Positions 1-6,238 of a stretch of DNA of 10,026 nucleotides are shown piece after piece. The notes below the pieces were generated by a model. It searched no databases. It had not been told where the DNA came from and was given only the letters and a program-made list of their open reading frames with translations. A program made the position numbers and the translations under genes. Positions within the stretch are counted from its first letter, which is position 1; each line of letters starts with the position of its first letter. This stretch comes from CADCTM01 sp049671305 (GTDB taxonomy: Bacteria > Cyanobacteriota > Cyanobacteriia > Cyanobacteriales > Coleofasciculaceae), in assembly GCA_049671305.1 (NCBI GenBank), contig JBATUR010000040.1:1-10026 (forward strand). Reading direction: 5' to 3'.

Positions 1-40
1 AGTAAATGTATCTAACTAAAATGCAGGCGCTAGTTTCCGA

Positions 41-46
41 TAGAAT
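41..46 (+). promoter_or_regulatory. Possible -10 box for the first gene
   Basis: TAGAAT lies 28 bases before the ATG at 75 and matches five of six bases of the TATAAT consensus. No convincing -35 element is found about 17 bases upstream. It would give a leader of roughly 20 bases. This is a pattern match only, and such hexamers are common in AT-rich DNA. Confidence 0.22.
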
Positions 47-74
47 AGTCACAAACGAATAAAAAGTTAAAATC

Positions 75-530
75 ATGCACGTAATGTTTCGCGAGTATAA
101 CCCCTTCGATTTATGGATTTGGCTAGAATTCAACACTGTACCTTCCCAAAGAGAAAAGGAATATGTTGAAGAAGTTTTTAACTCTTGGTTTTTCTTAGGT
201 AAATTAGGTGGTTTTGATGCTGAAAACCTCCAAGTACAAGATGTTGGACTTGATATCAGTTATATGGATTATGACGAAGCTTCTGCTAACAATAGTATGA
301 TGGCTTTGATGCATAATCAGGGTGATTTTGAGTATGAAAATACTTGGGGACGCTGTTGGTTTGATTTGGGTACAAGTGATGCGCTTGCTTTGGATGTTTT
401 AATTAATTCACTCAGGCAATTATCTCAAGAATATGTAAGCATTGAGCGTTTAATTTTTGGCGGAGAAAATGAAGATTGGCCCCTAGAAGATAGCAGCAGA
501 TCGGTTTTTTATGAAGCTCAACAAAATTAA
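75..530 (+). CDS. DUF3531-like conserved protein of unknown function
   Basis: Encodes 151 residues, soluble, with no signal peptide or membrane segment. The N-terminal part is rich in aromatics (FREYNPFDLWIWLEF at residues 5-19, then a Trp-Phe-Phe patch near 38-40). The C-terminal half is acidic. I recognise this pattern and length as the DUF3531 family, which I recall as common in cyanobacteria and present in plastid-bearing eukaryotes. No catalytic motif is evident and no function is known to me. The ATG at 75 is the first start after an in-frame TAA at 60-62, so the start is well bounded. A second ATG three codons later cannot be excluded. No Shine-Dalgarno sequence is visible. It is followed 107 bases later by a Nudix gene on the same strand, too far to claim an operon. 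The family name rests on memory; that this is a real gene is much surer. Confidence 0.75.
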   Translation: MHVMFREYNPFDLWIWLEFNTVPSQREKEYVEEVFNSWFFLGKLGGFDAENLQVQDVGLDISYMDYDEASANNSMMALMHNQGDFEYENTWGRCWFDLGTSDALALDVLINSLRQLSQEYVSIERLIFGGENEDWPLEDSSRSVFYEAQQN

Positions 531-579
531 TCTGTATTCTCTCTTGATTTTCAGTAAAGCAACAGTTAGTTTGGAGCCA

Positions 580-614
580 TCTGTGCCTTGCAAATTGTTG
601 ATGTAATGCACAGA
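580..614 (+). repeat. Inverted repeat between first gene and Nudix gene
   Basis: Seven-base arms TCTGTGC (580-586) and GCACAGA (608-614) are perfect reverse complements separated by 21 bases. The right arm ends just before a -10-like TATACT. It could be an operator or a weak hairpin. There is no T-run, so it does not look like a terminator. Confidence 0.3.
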
Positions 615-615
615 A

Positions 616-621
616 TATACT
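616..621 (+). promoter_or_regulatory. Possible -10 box for the Nudix gene
   Basis: TATACT matches five of six bases of the -10 consensus and lies 16 bases before the ATG at 638, implying a very short leader. TTGTTG at 595-600 is a weak -35 with a short 15-base spacer. The call rests on sequence resemblance only. Confidence 0.28.
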
Positions 622-637
622 ACAACAAAAAGTAAAA

Positions 638-1063
638 ATGTACCCTAGTAAAATACGTGTTCTATCATTAGGACTAATTCGAGATGGCGACCGCACTTTT
701 ATTTCAAAAGGATATGATCCGGTAAAGCAACAGACGTTTTATCGTGCTTTAGGTGGTGGCGTTGACTTTGGAGAAACTAGTTATGATGCTCTCAAAAGAG
801 AGTTTATGGAAGAACTGCAAGCCGAGTTAACTAATATTAAATACCTAGGATGTATCGAAAACTTATTTATGTTTAACGGTCAAGCTGGTCATGAAATAAT
901 TCAATTGTATCAATGCGACTTTGTTGACCAAAAATTCTATCAATTAGAGCAAATGGAATTCTCGGAAGGAGATTACAAAAAAACTGCACTTTGGCTGGAT
1001 ATTAAACAATGTAAATCAGGAGAAATACGCATCGTTCCTGAGCCATTTTTGGACTATCTATAA
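638..1063 (+). CDS. Nudix hydrolase
   Basis: Encodes 141 residues, a single Nudix domain of normal length. The Nudix box (GX5EX7REUXEEXGU) is clear at residues 40-62: Gly40, Glu46, then REFMEE at 54-59, which supplies the metal-binding glutamates. The conserved glycine after the EE pair is Gln61 here, a departure from consensus that need not abolish activity. The family hydrolyses nucleoside diphosphates linked to another moiety (NDP-X), with Mg2+ or Mn2+. The actual substrate (oxidised nucleotide, nucleotide sugar, ADP-ribose or other) cannot be read from the sequence. The protein should be cytosolic. The ATG at 638 is preceded by an A-rich stretch with no Shine-Dalgarno sequence. It faces the patatin-like gene tail to tail, with a hairpin terminator candidate between them, so it probably ends its own transcript. 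Confidence 0.88.
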   Translation: MYPSKIRVLSLGLIRDGDRTFISKGYDPVKQQTFYRALGGGVDFGETSYDALKREFMEELQAELTNIKYLGCIENLFMFNGQAGHEIIQLYQCDFVDQKFYQLEQMEFSEGDYKKTALWLDIKQCKSGEIRIVPEPFLDYL

Positions 1064-1113
1064 AAAGTGAGTTGGGTTAGCATTTGACTAGATAATTTTC
1101 ATTACTTATTATT

Positions 1114-1140
1114 CTCCCCTAATAAAGGGGGGTTATATTT
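1114..1140 (+). terminator. Probable terminator after the Nudix gene
   Basis: A 7-bp stem (CTCCCCT at 1114-1120 with AGGGGGG at 1126-1132, one T-G wobble) encloses the 5-base loop AATAA. It is followed by TTATATTT, about 50 bases after the Nudix stop codon. The T-tract is interrupted, so strength is uncertain. On the opposite strand no T-tract follows, so it should mainly serve the + strand. Confidence 0.5.
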
Positions 1141-1176
1141 CTAACATCACATAATATAACTTACCTTATTTCTTTT

Positions 1177-4100
1177 TTATTTTGGTTTTTTCCAAGGATT
1201 TCCTAGCAACCAACATAATACGGTAGTTAGGAGAATAACTAATAACCAAACCCATAATTGTGTGACTACAATTACCACTCCGGCAATTGCAATTAGTAGC
1301 AAAACCAATTGAGTTACTAAAATAAAAGGTCGTTTTTGCAAGAAATTAGATGTAATAACTGCCGAAGGTCCAATTAATTGCAGCCACCAATAAAATAGTT
1401 GTAATGACTTATCCAGAACATTATAAATTAAACTCCGGCGTAAATATTCCTTTCGATCACCCAAAGTAGTAAGAAGAATATTTCTGGTAATTAAACTGAA
1501 GCGAGTCGATATATTCGCTAAAACAATAGTAGGAATACTGTCTGCCACAGTTTCTTCACCCACTTTGTACTGTTTACGAAAGAAATCTTCTGTTTGTTTA
1601 TGTGATGACAAATCTCCAATAGCTTCCTTTGCTAAAACACTCGCTGCTAAAGCACTAACGCTTTGATCGAAATAGCCAGGAACTGTTTGATACCTTACCC
1701 TGTTTTCTGTAATTTTAGTTTTTTTGTTATCAGTATTATTCGGTTTAACTAGCTGTCTATTCCAGTTAAATTGTTCTGTAACTGCATCTTCTAAAACATT
1801 CTGCAAATCAGTATTGACTATTTCGCGATGTGCCTCTAGCACCAAAATTGAGATTAATTGATCGAGAATATCTTTGAGTTGAGCATCAGGAAGTTTAAGA
1901 TTGTCAAGGTTAGCAATAATGCTCAAAATCTCAATAATTGTTTGGCGATTATTCTCACTCAAGTGTTGACTTGGGAAAGATTCATTAAGCAGAAAATTGA
2001 AGTATTCTTTTTTAAAACTTTCAAATTCTCCCACTTCCTGCCTCTGATGCTGCCTCGCTTGCTGCTTCAAAAACTTGGGAAACCTTCTGACAGATTCACA
2101 AGTAAGTAAAGCTTCTAAAATTCTATTTGTACCATCTAATCGCCCCCATAAAATATCATTAGAACGCCAAGATTTTTTAAAAAAACCTCCAAATGCACGT
2201 AAAGTTTCACCTGATAACTTATCTTCTAATTTTTTATTTTCTCCAAATCCCCTTTGAGCATCATTTGGGCTAATACGAATTGTTTGAATGATCTCCTTAC
2301 TTGATAAATTCGTTAGATATTCAAAAGGATATATAATTCTATCTAATTCTCGAAAATTTCTGAACTGCAACAATACATCTTGCCAATCAGCTAACTGGCT
2401 AACCTTAATTAAAGCCTCTGTTGCTAATTCAATCTGTCGCAAACTAGTTACAAAAGCTTCAGGTTTCTTATGATTATAATTAAATTGAGGATTAACCCAG
2501 ATATTACGTTTAAGATAATTCTGATTTGAGAGTTTAGTAATTTTTTTCTTAAATTTGGCATAAATACTAGAGATTTGATCTTTTGATAACCACTGGTTGG
2601 GATTATCAGGAGAAAAATCTTTAGCTTTTAAGGGTAAGTTTTGAAAAATGTCTCCTGGCACATCTTCAGGATTAGATTGATCTTTAAGCGATGAATCATT
2701 TAGTACGTCGGCATCAAGTAAAAAGCGATGCAGTCGCAGTAAACGCCGATAAAACTGCATTGTTAGCTTGTTATCTGCCTTGTTTTTACTAAATAAATTA
2801 TAAAATGAATCACTGACATCTTTATGACTCAAAACCTGATCTAAAGCTGCCCGAATTACTTCTAAAAGCTTGATTTGGCGTGATAGATTACTTACCAAAT
2901 TTTGAAGCTTTCTATATTGTTCGGTATCAGGATCTTGTTCAAGCTTTTCAGATAAATTTTGTAGTAAATGGAAGTGTTTCCTCAAAGCATAATCCACATC
3001 AAGATTCTTAATCTGACGACTAAAGAAGTTTCTCACCTGATCTGAGTTTTGTGTTTCTTGGGCATTAAGATTAGTTTTCTTAGCTAATAAACTAGCAACT
3101 TTTTGTAAAACAACTTGTTTTTCAGAATTTGGACTAACATCTTGATCCATCCTTAAAGCCAAAGGCAGAATGCGATCGCGTAAACTAATTAAACGACTCC
3201 TAAGATAAATTGTCTCTTTAATATCTATATTATCTGAACTAGCTGCTTCAAAATTAGAGATTACTTTGGCATCTCTCAACAAAGAATTGTAACGGCTGAT
3301 TTTTTCATTATGTTCTTTAATTGATTCTAAATCCTTACTAATACTTTCATACATTGGTATTCCTACCAACGAATCTCCAATTATTTGCAAAGTATTCGGT
3401 TTCAGCATATTTTTAAATTGTGCATTGTCCTCAAAACGATCTGGACAAGGATCAATATAAAATAACTTTCGTTCAACAGGACGATAAGCTGTGCGATAAT
3501 ACATCTCTTTAATTGTGTAACTAAAAGGACGATTATCTAGCACCCCTCCATCTACAAAATATAATTTGTAACCACCATTAGGTTGATTTTTTGGCAAGTT
3601 ACGCTGCTCTAGCTGTCCCCATTTTGCTAAATTTAGATCAATTGCATCCTCTGTTTTCAAAGCAACATCCACCACCGGAAAAGCAACCGGAAAACAAGAA
3701 GTAATGCGACATAATTTAGCAAGAGATTGATGATTTTCCTGACTAGGTTTAAATGATTCCTTACGCTCAGGACGATGCTTTAGCTGAAATACTGCTTGAT
3801 GATCTTTAATTTCTAGCACACATCCTGTATCATCAAAAACCTGATAAACTCTTCCCAAAATATCAGTGCCAGTCACAAATAAATCTAACTCATTAACCGC
3901 TGAAACCCAGTCATCAGGGCAAGCTGGCTGCTTATTTTGATAAGCATCATAAAATGCTTTTTCTAATTGTTTTTGATAATAATCTTCACCATTTAATACA
4001 GAATCAACTGGTAAGTTACTAGAACTTGGTTTACGCATAAGCTGGAGAATGTCCCCACTTTCACGCCAAATTTTGGCAAAATCAGCAAAGTCTACAACTT

Positions 4101-4365
4101 CCGACTCGGTGCTATTTGTCAAAGCATAACTAAGCAGAACCCCATTAATTCCACCCGCTGAAGTTCCGGATATAATATCAACAACAATATCAGAATCAGT
4201 TAAGGCTTTAATTAACTTATAAATACCCCGTCCCCGTACCGCATTGTAAAATTCTCGACAAATTCCATTCATGTAAATGGCTAAAGCAACGCCGCCATAA
4301 ACAACTAACCCTAAACGAGTTTCCCGACGAAATTCTTCTGGTTTTTGAAAGTTTGATTTTGACAT
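1177..4365 (-). CDS. Long patatin-like lipid hydrolase with C-terminal membrane anchor
   Basis: Encodes 1062 residues, far longer than a simple patatin domain of about 300. The N-terminal third carries the patatin Ser-Asp dyad: a glycine-containing oxyanion segment (YGGVALAIYMNG, 23-34), the nucleophile elbow GTSAG with Ser69 (67-71), and Asp272 in VDGGVLDNRPF. Both catalytic residues are intact, so acyl-ester hydrolysis of phospholipid or galactolipid is plausible. The middle (about 330-950) is long, hydrophilic and partly helical or coiled-coil in character. Its architecture resembles the long bacterial patatin-related family (TIGR03607/DUF3376 type), whose function is not known to me. The C-terminus has two closely spaced hydrophobic helices (about 1014-1034 and 1037-1054) and ends in a basic KKPK tail, suggesting a membrane hairpin. 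The ATG is the first start after an in-frame TAA two codons upstream; no Shine-Dalgarno sequence is seen. It lies 194 bases downstream of prs, apparently behind prs terminators. Confidence 0.87.
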   Translation of the reverse strand: MSKSNFQKPEEFRRETRLGLVVYGGVALAIYMNGICREFYNAVRGRGIYKLIKALTDSDIVVDIISGTSAGGINGVLLSYALTNSTESEVVDFADFAKIWRESGDILQLMRKPSSSNLPVDSVLNGEDYYQKQLEKAFYDAYQNKQPACPDDWVSAVNELDLFVTGTDILGRVYQVFDDTGCVLEIKDHQAVFQLKHRPERKESFKPSQENHQSLAKLCRITSCFPVAFPVVDVALKTEDAIDLNLAKWGQLEQRNLPKNQPNGGYKLYFVDGGVLDNRPFSYTIKEMYYRTAYRPVERKLFYIDPCPDRFEDNAQFKNMLKPNTLQIIGDSLVGIPMYESISKDLESIKEHNEKISRYNSLLRDAKVISNFEAASSDNIDIKETIYLRSRLISLRDRILPLALRMDQDVSPNSEKQVVLQKVASLLAKKTNLNAQETQNSDQVRNFFSRQIKNLDVDYALRKHFHLLQNLSEKLEQDPDTEQYRKLQNLVSNLSRQIKLLEVIRAALDQVLSHKDVSDSFYNLFSKNKADNKLTMQFYRRLLRLHRFLLDADVLNDSSLKDQSNPEDVPGDIFQNLPLKAKDFSPDNPNQWLSKDQISSIYAKFKKKITKLSNQNYLKRNIWVNPQFNYNHKKPEAFVTSLRQIELATEALIKVSQLADWQDVLLQFRNFRELDRIIYPFEYLTNLSSKEIIQTIRISPNDAQRGFGENKKLEDKLSGETLRAFGGFFKKSWRSNDILWGRLDGTNRILEALLTCESVRRFPKFLKQQARQHQRQEVGEFESFKKEYFNFLLNESFPSQHLSENNRQTIIEILSIIANLDNLKLPDAQLKDILDQLISILVLEAHREIVNTDLQNVLEDAVTEQFNWNRQLVKPNNTDNKKTKITENRVRYQTVPGYFDQSVSALAASVLAKEAIGDLSSHKQTEDFFRKQYKVGEETVADSIPTIVLANISTRFSLITRNILLTTLGDRKEYLRRSLIYNVLDKSLQLFYWWLQLIGPSAVITSNFLQKRPFILVTQLVLLLIAIAGVVIVVTQLWVWLLVILLTTVLCWLLGNPWKKPK

Positions 4366-4422
4366 TAATTAAACATCCAGTTTTTAATTACAAGTCTTTC
4401 AGGCAAAAATAAAAATTTAAAC

Positions 4423-4436
4423 GGTAGTAGGCTACC
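4423..4436 (-). terminator. Second, weaker hairpin downstream of prs
   Basis: GGTAG (4423-4427) and CTACC (4432-4436) form a 5-bp stem with a 4-base loop. Read on the minus strand it is followed by a T-rich run (TTTAAATTTTTATTTTT after one G). It lies directly after the main prs terminator, so it looks like a backup terminator. It could instead belong to the leader of the patatin-like gene. Confidence 0.38.
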
Positions 4437-4443
4437 TAAATCT

Positions 4444-4474
4444 AAAAAAATGAGTAAAGCGATCGCTTTACTCA
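4444..4474 (-). terminator. Strong intrinsic terminator of prs containing a HIP1 site
   Basis: Positions 4451-4474 are a perfect 24-base palindrome: arm TGAGTAAAGC, central GATC, then the exact complement of the arm. As RNA it forms a 10-bp stem with a 4-base loop. On the minus strand it runs straight into seven T residues (4450 down to 4444), the classical rho-independent arrangement, about 85 bases after the prs stop codon. No T-run follows on the + strand. The centre of the palindrome is the cyanobacterial octamer GCGATCGC (4459-4466). Confidence 0.75.
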
Positions 4475-4507
4475 AACCTACCAAAAAAACTTAGATCTGA
4501 GACTTGC

Positions 4508-4533
4508 CAGTTTCACTCAAAACTGAGAAACTG
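4508..4533 (-). repeat. Hairpin in the 3' untranslated region of prs
   Basis: CAGTTT (4508-4513) pairs with AAACTG (4528-4533). Inside these, CTCA (4516-4519) pairs with TGAG (4524-4527), leaving a 2-base bulge and a 4-base loop, 10 bp in all. No T-tract follows on either strand. It may protect the 3' end of the prs transcript or simply be part of a complex terminator region. Confidence 0.4.
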
Positions 4534-4559
4534 ACGACATCTCCCTTACGTTATCAGCT

Positions 4560-5552
4560 TTAGCGAAACATACTACTTACCGAACTATCTTCATGAATTC
4601 GCCAAATCGTTTCACCCAACAAATTAGCAACCGAAAGCACCGTTAGTTGTGGAAAACGGTTTTCTTCCCTTACCGGAATTGTATTAGTAACAATCACCTC
4701 CTCAAACAAACCACTCTTTAGCCTCTCTATGGCAGGCGGCGAAAAAACCGCATGAGTAGCACAAGCATAAACCTGCCTTGCACCCTCTTGTCGCAAGATC
4801 TTTGCACCCTCAGAAATCGTGCCGCCAGTGTCAATCATATCGTCCACCAGCACCGCTGTTTTGCCCTGGACATCCCCGATCACATTCATCACTTCCGCGA
4901 CGTTGTGAGCTTGCCTGCGCTTGTCGATAATTGCCAAGGGCGCATCATCTAACTTTTTGGCAAAAGCCCTAGCTCTGGCAACGCCGCCCACATCCGGAGA
5001 GACTACAACAATATCAGAAAGTTGCTTGCTCACCAGATAATCCAAAATTACTGGAGAACCATAAACATGATCGAAAGGAATATCAAAATAACCTTGAATT
5101 TGCGCTGAATGCAAATCCATTGCCAAAACTCGATTAGCACCCGCCTCGGTAATTAGGTTAGCAACTAGCTTCGCCGTAATTGACTCACGTCCTGCTGTTT
5201 TGCGGTCTGCTCTGGCATAACCATAGTAAGGAATTACGGCGGTAACTTGCCGCGCTGATGCCCGACGGCAGGCATCAACCATAATCAGCAATTCCATTAA
5301 GTGATCGTTTACCGGACGACAACTAGGTTGAATTAGGTAAACGTCACAACCGCGAATTGATTCTTGAATTTGGATGTACAACTCTCCATCAGCAAACCGC
5401 TTGCGAACCATCGGTCCCAAGTCCATGCCAAGATAACGTGCCACTTCTTGAGAAAGTGAGACATTAGCAGAACCAGCAAATAATCGAAGACGATTGTTAT
5501 CCGCGATTGGCGGCAACGTGGGTGGAAGCATTAAAGTTGCAGAACGGCTCAC
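4560..5552 (-). CDS. prs: Ribose-phosphate pyrophosphokinase (PRPP synthase)
   Basis: Encodes 330 residues, slightly longer than the roughly 315 of the Escherichia coli enzyme because of an N-terminal extension. It makes 5-phosphoribosyl 1-diphosphate from ribose 5-phosphate and ATP, feeding purine, pyrimidine, NAD, histidine and tryptophan synthesis in the cytosol. Visible family motifs are FADGE (53-57), PYYGYARADRK (108-118), the DLHSAQIQGYF segment with the conserved His148, the KRR flexible-loop residues (211-213), and the PRPP-binding loop VLVDDMIDTGGTI (234-246) with Asp237-Asp238. All key residues are present. The start is GTG, supported by a Shine-Dalgarno-like GAGGG (minus strand, 5559-5563) six bases upstream and by an in-frame TGA at 5562-5564 that rules out a longer protein. 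An ATG at codon 8 is the only near alternative. It is transcribed divergently from the kinase and ends in tandem hairpins. Confidence 0.97.
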   Translation of the reverse strand: MSRSATLMLPPTLPPIADNNRLRLFAGSANVSLSQEVARYLGMDLGPMVRKRFADGELYIQIQESIRGCDVYLIQPSCRPVNDHLMELLIMVDACRRASARQVTAVIPYYGYARADRKTAGRESITAKLVANLITEAGANRVLAMDLHSAQIQGYFDIPFDHVYGSPVILDYLVSKQLSDIVVVSPDVGGVARARAFAKKLDDAPLAIIDKRRQAHNVAEVMNVIGDVQGKTAVLVDDMIDTGGTISEGAKILRQEGARQVYACATHAVFSPPAIERLKSGLFEEVIVTNTIPVREENRFPQLTVLSVANLLGETIWRIHEDSSVSSMFR

Positions 5553-5558
5553 AGCAAA

Positions 5559-5563
5559 CCCTC
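5559..5563 (-). promoter_or_regulatory. Ribosome binding site supporting the GTG start of prs
   Basis: GAGGG on the minus strand lies six bases before the GTG at 5552-5550. It is one of the few clear Shine-Dalgarno sequences in the window and favours GTG over the ATG seven codons further in. Confidence 0.55.
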
Positions 5564-5663
5564 AGAAGCTCATTTCAACCGCAATCTTATCATCCCACAT
5601 TTCAATATTTCTACTAATTTTTGGAAACTTGTCTGTAGCTCATACCATAAACATCCATTTAAT

Positions 5664-5683
5664 TGTTAAACAGTCCTTTAACA
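5664..5683. promoter_or_regulatory. Operator-like inverted repeat upstream of prs
   Basis: TGTTAAA (5664-5670) and TTTAACA (5677-5683) are perfect reverse complements spaced by six bases, a 7-6-7 dyad typical of a dimeric repressor site. It lies about 112 bases upstream of the prs start. No T-run follows, so it is not terminator-like. It does not fit the GTA-N8-TAC consensus of NtcA or the cyanobacterial LexA pattern as I know them. The bound regulator, if any, is unknown. Confidence 0.33.
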
Positions 5684-5758
5684 CCAAGAAATTCAGCTAT
5701 TATTTTTAGTCGTAAAAATACTTGCTGATTTGTGATCTTATTGCTCTTTCTACTTTTC

Positions 5759-5764
5759 TATAAT
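5759..5764 (+). promoter_or_regulatory. Consensus -10 box, possible distal kinase promoter
   Basis: This is a perfect TATAAT on the + strand. The best -35-like hexamer nearby, TTGCTC at 5741-5746, is only 12 bases away, so any promoter here would be of the -35-poor type. If used, it would give the kinase a leader of about 470 bases containing the structured island. Confidence 0.3.
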
Positions 5765-5940
5765 CAAGGTGTTAGCATCGGCATCTATAAAATTGAAATT
5801 ATTGGCTATAAAAGCCCAAAAACATTAAGGTCAATATCATGTAATTAGCGCTTTTGACAAACGGCTCAAGGCGGGGTCAATAAAAATTACCTAACTTAGA
5901 GAAAATCAAGAACTTTTAAAGCTCTAGACTAGGCTTTTAC

Positions 5941-6030
5941 AAGTGGAGAGGGGTAACCAGCAGGAATCCTTTGCTGATGCTGCCGATTAAGGATGATATG
6001 TCCTTAGTGCCAGGAAAACTGAATACCTGA
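5941..6030 (+). other. Structured, GC-richer island in the kinase leader
   Basis: This stretch stands out from its AT-rich surroundings. It can fold into successive hairpins. The first has arms CAGCA (5958-5962) and TGCTG (5972-5976), with an inner GG-CC pair and a 2-base bulge. The second has arms TAAGGA (5988-5993) and TCCTTA (6001-6006), extendable by two pairs, with a 7-base loop. A weaker third has arms CAGG (6011-6014) and CCTG (6026-6029). It might be a 5' leader element or a small RNA. It matches no riboswitch consensus I know. Confidence 0.35.
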
Positions 6031-6079
6031 AATAAATACAGTTAAAACTTAATAATCTTTAATAATAAAAAGCTGAAAA

Positions 6080-6115
6080 ATTGTCTCACGCATTACAAGA
6101 TTGTCGGTGAGCATT
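6080..6115 (+). repeat. Imperfect direct repeat upstream of the kinase
   Basis: ATTGTC-N4-GCATT (6080-6094) is followed by ATTGTC-N5-GCATT (6100-6115). The two units start exactly 20 bases apart, about two helical turns. They lie 124-159 bases before the kinase start. The spacing suits cooperative binding of a dimeric regulator, but two imperfect copies can arise by chance. Confidence 0.28.
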
Positions 6116-6238
6116 CATTCACGATACCCTAATATATGTTTAGTTTAAAACTCGCTGAAGCAGCAATTAAAGTTAGACTTAGCCTTAAACGCTTTTTCCT
6201 CACATAACTCATAAACATAAAAACTGATTGAAACGCTC

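Larger units (their letters stand above)
5553..6238. other. 686-base non-coding region between divergent prs and kinase genes
   Basis: No credible protein gene is seen here: open stretches are short, and the longest only extends in from the strand opposite prs. The region should hold the promoters of both flanking genes. Elements noted separately are an inverted repeat at 5664-5683, a consensus -10 box at 5759, a GC-richer structured island at about 5940-6030, and a direct repeat at 6080-6115. The remainder is AT-rich. I did not recognise any known riboswitch, tRNA or named small RNA. Confidence 0.7.

Noticed and set aside
75..1063. Operon of the DUF3531-like and Nudix genes
   Set aside because: The gap is 107 bases, with an inverted repeat and a separate -10-like box. 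No functional link is known, so co-transcription is not supported.
4508..4533. A second prs terminator at the hairpin nearest the stop codon
   Set aside because: The stem is good but no T-run follows on the prs strand, so it is listed only as a 3' untranslated hairpin.
4752..4952. An open frame antisense to prs
   Set aside because: prs is strongly conserved on the other strand, and the antisense peptide shows no independent sign of coding.
5494..5709. An open frame on the + strand reaching from inside prs into the non-coding region
   Set aside because: It begins antisense to the conserved prs N-terminus, has no ribosome binding site, and its peptide resembles nothing I know.
5860..6030. A known riboswitch (cobalamin, c-di-AMP, guanidine, Mn2+ type) or Yfr2-like RNA upstream of the kinase
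   Set aside because: Short pieces resemble fragments of these consensuses (for example CCAGGAAAACTG beside a B12-box pattern), but the required conserved blocks are missing and the gene downstream does not fit.
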